A stretch of DNA of 64,000 bases, from positions 5,084,001 to 5,148,000 of the forward strand of contig OY760427.1 in the NCBI GenBank assembly GCA_963663495.1. The letters are read 5' to 3'. Below, piece after piece: positions 9,401 to 18,800 of the stretch (position 1 is its first letter; the number at the start of each line of letters is the position of its first letter). The stretch is from G963663495 sp963663495 (GTDB lineage Bacteria; Bacteroidota; Rhodothermia; Rhodothermales; Bin80). Below the pieces are notes generated by a model that saw nothing but the letters and a program-made list of their open reading frames with translations, had not been told where the DNA came from and did not search any database. The translations under genes and the position numbers were made by a program.

Positions 9401-10952
9401 ACCGCTGATAGACGACGATTTGCAGGAAGGAAACGAGATGTTTAATGTGACGCTGTTAAGTCCGACGAATGCGCAAATCGGGCAGGCGATGGCTACGGGC
9501 ACGATCGTGGATGATGAGACTGCGCCGGGAGTGCAGGTGCGAGCCATTGCGGTGTCGCAGAGCGAGGTGGTGTTTGCGGTGGGACTACTGGCGCCCGTCG
9601 CAGAGCGGATGACGGGCCGTTACCGTACGGTAGACGGCACGGCATGGGCAGGAGAGGACTACGAGCGCATGGAGGGGGTGCTGGAGTTTGGGCCTGGGGA
9701 GATAAGAAAAGAGGTGCGCGTGCCGTTACTGCGCGCGCAAGGTAGCGGGGAAGCGTTTGCGCTGATGGTGGAGTTAGGGGATGCGACGGTCCGAGAGGAG
9801 GTGGTATTGGGGTCGGAGGATACGGGAACCCGTGCGCGATTGGGCCGGAGTGTGGCGGTGCATATAGTGGAGGCGGTATCGGAGCGTATGGAGGGGTCAC
9901 TGGTGGGTTGTATGCCGAGGCCGTTTCCCGGTCAGCGGGTACGGGTGTCGCATCTTTTGTCGGGCTGTGGCATGCAGGCAAGCGGAGAGCGGCTGAGTGT
10001 ATGGGGTCGTGGTGCGTACAGCAGGTTGCAGAGCGGCGGGATATCGGGAGCGGATGTGGTGACGGCGTCGTTGGGGGCGGACTACCGTGCGGGAGGTCGC
10101 TGGCTGATGGGGATGGTGATATCACGCAGCGAGGCATTGGAGCAGGAAGGGACGCTACTACAGATGACGGGCTGGTATCCGTATGTGCGCTACGGGGGGA
10201 TGCGGCACAGTGTGTGGGGGTTGGCAGGTGCAGGACAGGGAGTAGTGGCTGAAGCCGCGGACACGGGAATGCGTCTTGTGGCAGCGGGCGTGGGCGGCAC
10301 GTTGGTACGCCGGGCGGGCGCGCGGCTGGGGTACGAGGCGGACGGATTCTGGCTGGGGATAGATAGCGGAATAGGGGTGAGCCGAGTTCGCGCGGGTTTG
10401 GAGGGATCGGTGACGTTGCAGGACATCTTGGAGCCGTATGTGGAGGCAGCGGTCTTGCACAGCGGCGGGGATGCTGAGAGGGGAATGGGAATGGAGGCAG
10501 GCGGAGGGTTACGCGTGCGGATGGGAATGTTGCATGCGGAGGTAATGTCAAGGCGTTTGGTGTTGCATCAGGAGGATGGCTACGGGGAGTGGGGATATTC
10601 GGGTATGATCCGCTATGGAGGAATGGAGGGATTGGGAGCGCAGGTGCGACCGACCTGGGGTCGTACGCATGTGGGGACGCTGTGGCAGTCGGAGCGTCCG
10701 TGGGAGGTGTATCCGTCGGATCGTCGGATGGAATTGGAGGTGGGATACGGATCGAGTGTTCGCAGACGAAGCGTGCTGCGGCCGCATGTGGGTATGGGAC
10801 TGCGCGACAGAGGCAGGGACTACCGCATAGGAGCGGGAGTACAGGGGCGCACGGGGTTAGGGTTCAGTGTCAGCGGTTTGGCGATGGAGCACATGGCGCC
10901 GTACCGGCCGGTGAGCTACGGCGTGACCGCCAGCGGGTATGTGCGGTGGTGA
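6438..10952 (+). CDS. Giant Calx-beta repeat surface protein with autotransporter-like barrel, paralogue 1
   Basis: 1504 aa. Residues 1-35 form a signal peptide (basic start, hydrophobic core, cut probably after VVSQ). An N-terminal domain with Cys pairs follows to about 260. Calx-beta-like domains then run at about 265-345, 346-490, 491-598, 599-708, 709-812, 813-920, 921-1028 and 1029-1135, many ending in acidic TDND/VDDE motifs of the calcium-binding type. After a linker with GCMPRPFPGQ, residues 1185-1504 form an outer-membrane barrel of alternating strands ending in aromatic Trp, as in autotransporters. This paralogue has none of the 106-aa repeats found in the others and lacks the PWQVADAVANEG domain. 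It is probably a calcium-stabilised surface adhesin; the ligand is unknown. Confidence 0.82.
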   Translation: MKKLLRAGRADNFCRAASVVVGVLCAAAVPHVVSQTLEEIHAGVTLPLQGEVWTNPHADESYGGIERHLREAQVSDTLEAECVSNLEAADGVAALCTALGGWIPYTHAWVSGGRFVAAADHSTGFSGYYGVHTEEKENGALARHSGWLRDARVGGYPVGKGLTEAAFDEKQEDLAGFGERVNLVPDAGLIDQDIRVEVSITSEQSVGTSTPSAFRNERCLIPGGRGVAAFCPEGSIPQTLALRIFTTDGTPFSTTRDITFQVSISGTATPGLIVNGMPVASGTDYQTIDPFKITVPRGMSNASESFGVEIYDDNLAEDVETIVFASTPEGTTTSNPNAATLYILDNDNLPYLIISDFIHAVDECDARVSVPIDLIGSSTQDVTVLVHTAPVGITTPRQDTGSATADVDYTSVVNQPFTFTPNGQKQQNVDISIVADGIPAGEPGEHAREYFAVQMTSETNARFLPDPNDPGRTLDHALVQINDESCPENIPMISIGGGPDVTEGEEATFTITANPVPTTTLMVTLDVAQSGDYVADDDLGTKMVQVPSGTKTYTVGTISDNVDEPPGSVTITLKDGTGYTVAPSPDHEASVAIRDDDIPHRIGLASSSVLVSEGAGPAKFRVRLNRQSDTAITVRYRTQDGAATMGADYEQTSGVLTFAAGELEKPVLVQIIDDALHEEDETFTLELADAQGAELGAAIGRATITDNDAAPTISIAPAAYVREGGTANVYLSLSNASSRSVMVPYSTDDVTATAGKDYVKVSVGLMTIEPGDTGTVIQVQTQDDAVHEGREAFLVQFAGGGQTTVTILDNDRLPQLSIGDATVSEDGERAELTVSLSGTSAARVGVAYATHDGTAEAGVDYTRTLGTLVFAPGETVRYVWVPVARDDVVEEDEGLVVRLSAPEHAALLDAEGGVTIKDDPIEVSIFDGSEMENSEELVMPVRLNFGSTKVVSVQFEVTGGTATLDVDYDATEGLIVFEPGSTDAQVRIPLIDDDLQEGNEMFNVTLLSPTNAQIGQAMATGTIVDDETAPGVQVRAIAVSQSEVVFAVGLLAPVAERMTGRYRTVDGTAWAGEDYERMEGVLEFGPGEIRKEVRVPLLRAQGSGEAFALMVELGDATVREEVVLGSEDTGTRARLGRSVAVHIVEAVSERMEGSLVGCMPRPFPGQRVRVSHLLSGCGMQASGERLSVWGRGAYSRLQSGGISGADVVTASLGADYRAGGRWLMGMVISRSEALEQEGTLLQMTGWYPYVRYGGMRHSVWGLAGAGQGVVAEAADTGMRLVAAGVGGTLVRRAGARLGYEADGFWLGIDSGIGVSRVRAGLEGSVTLQDILEPYVEAAVLHSGGDAERGMGMEAGGGLRVRMGMLHAEVMSRRLVLHQEDGYGEWGYSGMIRYGGMEGLGAQVRPTWGRTHVGTLWQSERPWEVYPSDRRMELEVGYGSSVRRRSVLRPHVGMGLRDRGRDYRIGAGVQGRTGLGFSVSGLAMEHMAPYRPVSYGVTASGYVRW

Positions 10953-11084
10953 GAAATGATCGTTATGCTAAATTCTGCCTACAGCCCACATGGCTTGCTT
11001 AACAGGAGATCGTCAGTTGGGTCAGTCAGCATGTTGTGTTGTGGTTTTGCGGGGCAGCAGCACCGGATCCAGATAGTAAGATTA
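10953..11084 (+). repeat. Conserved 3' flank of the giant-gene array, copy 1
   Basis: This trailer (GATCGTTATGCT, TGGCTTGCTTAAC, GGTCAGTCAGCATG, GGATCCAG) follows paralogue 1. It recurs at 22647-22695 (cut short by an IS1380 end), 28693-28827 and 35924-36048. It is not found after paralogue 5. It marks the unit that was amplified. I see no clear terminator hairpin in it. Confidence 0.75.
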
Positions 11085-11555
11085 GGGAGTTATATGGCTG
11101 AGTGCCGCGCGTTTTCGCAGGAGTTACTTTTTGTGCTTTGGTGGTGCGGACAGGATGGCTTTTGCCAGTTTTTCATAATCGGTTCCCGCTTTTCACGAAC
11201 AAACTGCAATTATTTCAAATAACTCAACACGTGGGTACGCATGCTATATAATTACCATCTATTAGGGAGTTATATACCACAGTGCCATGCCCGAAACGGT
11301 TAGTGCATACCGTAATATCACATACAGGCTATTGCCCGGAAGTCGGAGTAAAGCCAAGCACCTTGCTGGATTAGCGGGTGCGTGTAGGTTTGTGTGGAAT
11401 GCCATCCTCGCAGAGCAGAGCGAGGCGTACAAGAAAGCGAAAGAGGCTGGAGAGAAGCCACCCTCGGTAAGCTTCTTCTCGCTGAGGAAGCGGTTCACGG
11501 CGCTGCGCCGCACGGTCGAGTGGCTGCCTGAATACTCCTTTGGTATCGTTAGATA

Positions 11556-13476
11556 GTGTTTGCCAGAAAAAGGTAGGAGGGCTGAAAAACGGCGAAATAA
11601 GGCCGTTTGATACTCGTTCTATCCATCTGTAAGCGTTACGGTTACAGATGGATATGTGCCATACCGTATTTGCACATTGCAGATTATTCAGCCAGCGTGT
11701 CTCTAACGAATGTTTGGCCAAATCCTTCTGTTTCGGGCGTTTTCATCGATATAAGGCCCCTTTAGGCCGATTATTCATACGATTAATACCATGCGGATTG
11801 TAGAGGATACACAGTTTAAGCTCGGGCAGGTCCCCATTGAAGAGATGACCTTCCACCCCAAAGACCGGGACGATATACCGGCAGCGCTGAAAGGTCTGCA
11901 GCACCTGTATTGCGACCCAACGGCTCGGCAGAAGATCTTTGAGATCCTGGAGAAGCAGTTGCTTCCGAATATTGATTTGCAGCGTGGTCGTCCGGGGATG
12001 GCACTTTGGCGCGTCTTTGTCTTGGGGGTATTGAAGCAGGCCCTCAACTGCGACTTTGATCGTTTGAGGAGCCTGGCCGCCAATCATTTGGAGGTGCGCC
12101 AGATGCTGGGGCATACGAATTTCTGGGACGAGCCTGTCTATCAGCTGCAGACCGTTATTGATAACGTGAGCCTGCTAACAGCGGACATCCTGAAGCAGAT
12201 CAACGATGCGGTGGTGGCTTGTGGTCACCGATTGGTAGAATAGGAGCCAGAGGAGCCGCTTCTTTGCCGGGTTGATTCGGCGGTGGCCAAAGCGAATGTG
12301 GAGTGGCCTACGGATGTTCGTTTGTTGTGGGAATCGATGCGGTGCCTGATTCGGGAGTTGCATTGCGCATGTGAGGCGCACAGCCTTGCGGGCTGGCGCA
12401 AGGCTGTGTACTGGAGTCGTACCTTGAAGAAGGCCTTCAACCGGGTGCGTACGCACCGTCAGTGGCATGATGAGTCGAAGGTGACAAAGTATGTGAAGAT
12501 GTGTCGTGTTCTGATTGAGCGTGCGGAGAGCAGTGTCAGCGTGTTGAAGGAGAAAGACGCGGATCTTGAGGAGGTGTTGCGGTACTTGGCAGATGCACAA
12601 AGGCAGATAGATCAAGTAGATAGGCGTCTATTGAAGGGGGAGGTGATTCCGCATGATGAGAAGGTATTTTCGATACATGAGCCGCATACTCGTTGGATCA
12701 CCAAGGGGAAGGCGGGGGTGATTGCGGAGTTGGGTCTGCCGGTATGTGTGCTGGAGGATCAGCATCAGTTGATATTGTGGCATCAGATACTGCACGAAGG
12801 GGTGGATTCGGATATGATTGTGGGGTTTATGAAGGAAGCGAAGGATCGGTATCCGGCGATCACATCGTGCAGCATGGATAAGGGGTACTCATCGGTAAAG
12901 AACCGTAAGGCGCTGGAGCCGGTGTTGGACACGGTGATCATGCCGAAGAGGGGTAAGTTGAGCAAAGCGGACAAGGAGAGGGAATCCGATCCGAAGTTTG
13001 TGGAGGGTCGTCGTCAGCATCCGGCAGTGGAGTCGGCGATCAACAATTTGAATCATCGGGGCCTGGGTTTGATACGGACCCGTGGCAAGGAAGGCTTTGT
13101 TCGGACGGTGGCGCTGGTAGTGGTAGCGGCGAATGTGCACCGTATCGGGCAGATAGTGAAGCGGAGCGAGGAGCGACGAAGGCGGTGCGAGCAGGCCCGC
13201 AAGCGCGCGGCGTAGGTACTCGCGCGAGCGTCTTCAGCACAAAATCAAGGTAGCCTGCAAGGGCGAGAGGCCAACGTATGTTCATGCCTCGCTGATGGAC
13301 GACAAAAACACGTTTGATCAACGTCAAAATCCCAGGATTGCCGGCGTGAGCGGACAAAGTCGGCACCGTTACCGTCGAAAAATCCTTGCTGACTTGTCAT
13401 TCCGATCCCCAATTCGAATTCCAGCCCCCCACTCAGCCAAGAGTCGCTCGCAAGACCATACTTTTCTGGCAAACAC
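11556..13476 (+). mobile_element. ISNCY-type insertion sequence, copy 1
   Basis: It runs from GTGTTTGCCAGAAAA at 11556 to the inverted CTTTTCTGGCAAACAC ending at 13476. The same 6 bases, TAGATA, flank it (11550-11555 and 13477-13482). The length is 1,921 bp. It interrupts the second tnpB copy and carries a transposase gene broken by one stop codon. The ends resemble those of ISNCY copy 2 at 36049-37956, but the two copies have clearly diverged. Confidence 0.85.
11791..13215 (+). pseudogene. ISNCY-family transposase with a single in-frame amber stop
   Basis: The frame is collinear with the intact 474-residue transposase at 36288-37712 and has exactly the same length (1,425 bp). It is broken once, by TAG at 12241-12243, after CGHRLVE; coding continues in the same frame with EPEEPLLCRVDSAVAKANV. 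Catalytic-type motifs are kept: VDSAVAKANVEWPTD, SCSMDKGYSS and AVESAINNLNHRGLG. It is probably a recent nonsense mutation. Amber readthrough cannot be excluded from sequence but nothing supports it. Confidence 0.85.
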
Positions 13477-13723
13477 TAGATACACATTGTAGTTAGATAC
13501 ACATTGAAATATCAGGCGGATGCATGGAAGGCATTCTTCAAGGAGGGTAAGAGAAGACCGAGATTCCATTCCAGACGTGGTAGTACGCCTTCGTTCACGA
13601 TCCCGGATAACGTAAGGGTTCGGGATGGCAAGCTGTATATCCCGAAAGTGGGATATACGGCAACGCTGCTGTTCCACTTTCCCGTGCTTGTGCTGAATCC
13701 GCATGTCCGATGCCAAAGCGACG

Positions 13724-13767
13724 CATCAATCCCTTACAATGGTCCGTAAATGCGTCCTATCCGTTAC
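13724..13767 (+). repeat. Left part of the giant-gene leader, cut off by IS1380
   Basis: The bases from GACGCATCAATCCC to CCTATCCGTTAC match the start of the leader copies at 23352 and 28990. The leader continues at 15624 after the IS1380 element, so the two pieces together are the leader of paralogue 2. The 63 bases before it (13661-13723) match nothing else I can see in the window. Confidence 0.65.
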
Positions 13768-15623
13768 CCTCCCTTATTCATAAGGGAGTTAAGTGGCGGG
13801 GAATCATCGTTTAACATTATGGCGTAAGATGTTGACTATACACGGTTTGAATGGACTCTTGTGCGACGCTCTAACGTTTAGAGACCCCAATACCCATTCA
13901 CCCTGTAACACACCCGATGCAAGATCCCAAATCCAACCTTCTGTTCGCTTGCCAGTTCAATAAATCCGCTAAAGTTGTACGCTCCAAGACCGATAATCTA
14001 ACATCGGATGCGGGCGTCATTCTATGCGCCTGCTCATGGTGATCAGCACCTTGGCATGCCGACTCGCTTCCGTGCTTAAGGACAATCGGTCCCAAGCTCG
14101 GATTACGCATAGCCTTGAGGAGTTAGTGCGACAGTACCTGCTGCAACATGTGCAGGGGTGGGGACGTCAGTCAGATGCGGACAAGCTTCAAAGGGACCCC
14201 GCCATGCGCGTGGCTACTTCTTCCAAAAAGGGGTATGGAGGCTTTACAGGACGATAGGTCCCTGGCATCCCAGCCAACCATGTCTCGCTTCGTGCGCATG
14301 TTGGCCGGGAATAAGAACTTCAAGAAGTTGCGCCTTTTTGTAGAGACATTCGCCATGGAGCACCTGCTGCAGCGTGGTGGCGGGAAGCGCCGCCCCGAGG
14401 TGGTCTTTGATGTGGACGGTGTACCGGTAGATACGCATGGCAAGCAGCAGGGCAGCAAGTGGAACGGATATTACAAGCGCACCATCTTTCTGCCCTTTAT
14501 CGCCATATGCGGTGAGTCGGGCGACATGTTGGGGGCGGAATTGCGAGGGGGCACGCAGAATGTGGTGAAGGACTGCTACGGTTTCATTCGACGCATTGGG
14601 CCGGCATTGCGTGAACATGTGGCCGACAAGGTCATTGTCCGATTGGACGCAGGCTTCAACAGTGGAGAGTTATGTGATAAGCTGGAGAACGACCGTATCG
14701 GCTACGTGATGCGTCTGAAAGGAAACGATGTGATTGACGGGCTTGCGGCGCCTCATTTGGAGGGTGATCAGCCGTCGGACGAATGCTACCACGAACTGCG
14801 CTACCGTGCAAAGTGCTGGTCCGTAGAGCGTCGTGTGGTGCTCGTGGTTGTTCCGGTGCCGGGAGAGCTTTTTCCGCGGCATTTCTATCTGATCACCGAT
14901 CTGGATGCAGAAGCCTATCCGGCAGAGCAGCTTGTGAATCTGTACCGGAAGAGAGGAAAGGCGGAAAAGCACTTCGGGGAGCTGAGTGCGGCTTGCTCCA
15001 TGGCGCTGTCGTCGGTTCCCCGTCCGAAGACACACTATAAGGGCCGGCCTGTAGTGCGGGAGCCTGATGAGTCGGAGCAGGATGCCGAGATCCGAGCCGA
15101 GAACGAGGTCCTGCTATAGGTATACCTTCTGGTGTATCAGCTCATACATGTGGGGCGCTGCCTTGTGCGGGAGCCTGACGAATCCCAGATTAGTCTGAGC
15201 ACCTATCGCGAGCGTGTACTCTAAGGTGGGGGGCCGCTTCGTACAACACGCGCGCAACATCGTTATCCACATTGCCGCCAGCACAGATGCTGCATGGGAG
15301 CAATATTGGCGACGTTATTGTCAACTCACATGGATCACGCTTCCCTTGAAGAGCTAGCCAAGTCATATTTGCGCCTGCGCTCCGACACCGCAGGCGCCCA
15401 ACGCGGAAAGCGGAAAGAGAAGGTAGGCAGAGGTGTGTCTACCCGACAGACGTCTTCCCAAAATCTCGGTGATGTGACCGCTATCGTGTCGGGAAAAGTG
15501 CCTAAACTGGTGTTTTCAGCCCCTCTCATGGTCGTCCCTTCGCATGAACAACGCACAATCGGTCCTGCAGGTACCGAAACAGCACTTTTAAACCCGAACA
15601 GGGTACGACATGAATATTGCAGG
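13768..15623 (+). mobile_element. IS1380-family element in the leader of giant gene 2, decayed
   Basis: The element is bounded by a 5-bp duplication, GTTAC (13763-13767 and 15624-15628). Comparison with the unbroken leader at 29020-29040 (CCATTACGCTTC) confirms the boundary. The left end is CCTCCCTTATTCAT; the right end read inward is CCTGCAATATTCAT, an 11/14 match. Length (1,856 bp) and duplication size fit IS1380. The left end forms a 9-bp hairpin (13769-13788). The transposase inside is a pseudogene. The stretch 15352-15623 has no supported gene. Confidence 0.8.
13917..15351 (+). pseudogene. IS1380-family transposase, several frameshifts and stops
   Basis: The reading starts MQDPKSNLLFACQF with the DNLTSDAGVIL motif typical of IS1380 N-termini. 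It shifts frame near 14030, reads ITHSLEELVRQYLLQHVQGW, shifts back near 14230 and continues through LASQPTMSRFVRML, the catalytic FDVDGVPVDTHGKQQG region, VIVRLDAGFNSGE and LVNLYRKRGKAEKHFGEL. Stops follow at 15117-15119 and 15222-15224, with recognisable C-terminal coding after a further shift (KVGGRFVQHARNIV) to about 15351. The gene cannot be functional. Confidence 0.85.
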
Positions 15624-15899
15624 GTTACGCTTCGGCTTGCGCACCGCAGCACGCAGCAAAGCCGCGCAATGCTCCCAGAGACGTAATGAGCCTCCTTCAG
15701 GCCGTCCGAACGTGTCTCACAATTCTTCGAATACGCAGACCACACCTGTCCACCCACACAACGATATCATGCGCAAGAACATGATTATCAATTAGACTGT
15801 TCTGCAGAGTCGACAAACAATTATTCCATAATTGTGTATCTATAGTATTGTGTAATTAGCCAGAATAAGGGGAGGCGGGCGGTAACTATGCGCAGGAGG
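15624..15899 (+). promoter_or_regulatory. Leader of giant gene 2 (main part)
   Basis: This is similar, with divergence, to the leaders at 23333-23652, 28977-29293 and 38122-38438 (TTACGCTTC..TTGCGCACCGCAGC, TTCGAATACGCAGACCA, ACAAACAATTATTCC). AGGAGG at 15892-15897 lies directly before the ATG at 15900. Conservation upstream of four paralogues suggests a control role, but conservation by duplication alone would look the same. Confidence 0.4.
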
Positions 15900-18800
15900 A
15901 TGGATGAAGTAAGAATGCTGTTTCACGCTGGCTTTTGTAGGGCGGCATTTGTTGCTGTTGGGATACTCGGTGCGACGGCTGTACCGCATGTGGTTAGTCA
16001 TTCATTGGAAGGAATTTACACCGGAGTCGCCCTACCACTGCAGGGTAAGGCACGGATCAACCCGCATGCGGATGAGAACTACAGAGGGGTAGAGTGGCAC
16101 TTGAGAGAAGCGCAGGTATCCGACACGTTAGAGACGGAATGTGTAAGCAATCTGGAGGCAGCGGACGATGTCGCGGCGCTTTGTACTGCGCTCGGAGGGT
16201 GGCTACCGTACACACATGCATGGATATCAGAGCACCAGTTCGTGTCCGCAGTTGATCACATGACAGGGTTTCCCGGTTTTGACGGGGTACATGCTGAGGA
16301 GAGAGTGAACGGTGCACTTACGCCGCGCTTCGGGGGGCTGCGTAATGCGGAGGTTAGAGGTTATCCGGTGGGTAAAGGCTTAACTGAGACAGCATTCGAT
16401 GAGCGGATTAACCTAGTCCCGGACGCCGGCCTGCTGGACCAAGAAATTCGCGTGGAGGTCAGCACCATCCCCGAACGATCTGCAGATACCAGTACCCCCT
16501 CCGCGTCTCTGAATGCGGGATGTCTCGTTCCGGGAGGGCGGAATATTTTGGCATTGTGCCCCGAAAATACTAAACCAGACAGCCTTTACCTAGTAATTTA
16601 TAAAAGAAATAATATACCGTTTTCTAATACTCACGATATCATCTTCCAAATATCGGTTAGCGGCACGGCGACACCCGGTCAGATCGTAAACGGTATACCC
16701 GTGACCTCGGGAACTGATTATCAGACTATTAATCCATTCAAGGTCACCGTTCCTAAGGGGAAGAGCGGAGCCTCAAAGGGCTTCCCCATAGAAGTGTACG
16801 ACGATAAACTAGTTGAAGATGTTGAAACGATCGTACTGAGTTCCACACGCGAAATATCAACGAAGGTCCCTGAGCTAAATGGAGTCACGCTCTACATTCT
16901 CGACAACGATAATCTGCCCTATCTGGTCATATTGGATTACATCCACGAAGTCAATGAATGCGATGCCGGAATATCAATACCTATTCAACTGGTGGGAAGC
17001 TCAACGCAGGATGTCACGGTATCGGTTCAAACCAGCCCTGCCAGAATTATTACGCCGAGAGTAGATACCGGTTCGGCAACGGCAGGGGTTGACTACACGC
17101 CCATCAGTAATCCACCACGTACACTCACGTTCACCCCCAACGGACAAGAGCAACAGAACGTAGACATTGATATAGCGGCGGATGGGATTCCAGCGGGGGA
17201 GCCGGGCGAGTATGCTAGGGAATACTTTGCTGTGCGGATGACTTCTCCGACAAATGCCAGGTTTCTACCCGACCCCGACAAACCCGACGGCACATTAAAC
17301 ATTGCATTTGTACGAGTTATTGATGAGAGCTGCGCACCTCCATGGCAGGTTGCGGACGCTGTGGCAAATGAAGGCGATAGCACGATTGACTTTGATATCA
17401 AGTGGCCTGGTTTCAGCGGTAACGATGAGCGGATACACTACGAGACCATCAATGGCACTGCCGCAGCAGGGCAGGATTACGTGACTAAAACAGGTGACAT
17501 TGTATTCTCTACGCTGAACAACACAACCGGAACGGTCGGCACTCAAAAGATTTCGGTTACCCTGATTGATGACTCAGTTAACGAGGCTAACGAGACATTT
17601 CACGTAAACTTTACGAGCTCAACGCATCCAGTGCATAGGGCATCGGCTACCGGCACCATTGTTGACGATGACGATGTGCCGGACCCAGTGATTTCGATTA
17701 CAGGTGAAGACGCGGTAACCGAAGGAGAGACGGCAACATTCACCATTACAGCGGAACCGGTTCCAGCCGCTGCATTGACGGTGACTCTCGAAATCGTGCA
17801 GGAAGGAGATTTCGTTGGTAGTAATGACTTAGGCACGAAAACCATTGAAGTAGGCACCGGTGGCACGAAAACGTACACGGTGAGCACTATATCGGACAGC
17901 GTAGACGAGCCATCCGGATCAGTAACAGCAACGTTGCAGGCGGGTACTGGGTACACGGTGGCTGACCCACCTGACCATGAGGCCAGCGTAAACGTAGTAG
18001 ACGACGACACACCGGAACTGGTGCTGAACCCGTCAAGCCTTGAAATTCCGGAAGGGAGTACCGGTTCTTATACGGTGAAGCTTGCCACACAGCCGACGGG
18101 CACCGTGACCCTGAGCATCACTGGAAATGCAAATACAGACCTGAAACTAAGTGAGATCACACTGACCTTCACGGCCGCAAGCTGGAGTAATGCGCAGACC
18201 GTAACCGTAACAGCGGAGCATGATGATGACGCTACTAACGACGCTGCAACACTTGCGCACACCGCTTCCGGCGGGGGCTACGGATCAGTGAACAAGACTT
18301 TGTCTGTGACTGTGACAGACGACGACACACCGGACTTGGTGCTGAGCCCGACAAGCCTTGAAATTCCGGAAGGGAGTACCGGTTCTTATACGGTGAAGCT
18401 TGCCACACAGCCGACGGGCACCGTGACTGTGAGCATCACTGGAAATGCAAATACAGACCTGAAACTAAATGAGAATACACTGATCTTCACGACCGCAACT
18501 TGGAGTACTGCGCAGTCAGTCACCGTAACAGCGGAGCATGATGATGACGCTACTAACGACGCTGCAACACTTGCGCACACCGCTTCCGGCGGGGGCTACG
18601 GATCAGTGAACAAGACTTTGTCTGTGACAGTGATTGACGACGATACGCCGGGGTTACGTATTGCGCCGACAGCTTTAACCGTGCTTGAAGGGACATCGGG
18701 CATGTACCGCGTAGCACTGCAAACCCAACCGACCGGTACGGTGATGGTGACTATTGGAAGCGACAATAGCGACGTAACGATGGTCTCCACTTCCCTGACG

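Larger units (their letters stand above)
11085..13660 (+). mobile_element. Second copy of the tnpB-carrying TIR element, truncated at the right
   Basis: The 202 bases from 11085 to the tnpB start match 925-1126 almost base for base, including the internal second GGGAG end (11265). The left boundary is confirmed by comparison with 28815-28827, where the same trailer continues without the element. The right end is missing: similarity to tnpB stops near 13660. An ISNCY element is inserted at 11556-13476. Confidence 0.7.
11287..13660 (+). pseudogene. tnpB: tnpB fragment, second copy, split by ISNCY and truncated
   Basis: Residues 1-89 of TnpB are at 11287-11555. The next part (LKYQADAWKAFF to LYIPKVGY) is at about 13503-13660, beyond the ISNCY insertion. 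The RuvC-like domain and zinc finger are absent, so no nuclease can be made. This copy is useful because it preserves the site into which the IS256-like element inserted in copy 1. Just after ISNCY the bases TAGATACACATTG occur twice in a row (13477-13489 and 13494-13506), a small local duplication. Confidence 0.85.

Noticed and set aside
9493..10551. Long Pro/Ser-rich minus-strand frames opposite the barrel region (also 21187-22245, 27260-28291, 34491-35522, 43639-44799)
   Set aside because: They recur wherever the barrel-coding sequence occurs and are explained by its strong base bias (G-rich sense strand). The products are low complexity, and the plus-strand genes have clear domains.
15294..15686. 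130-codon plus-strand frame in the IS1380 3' region
   Set aside because: It crosses the IS1380 right boundary and target duplication into the giant-gene leader and resembles no family, so it is probably not a gene.
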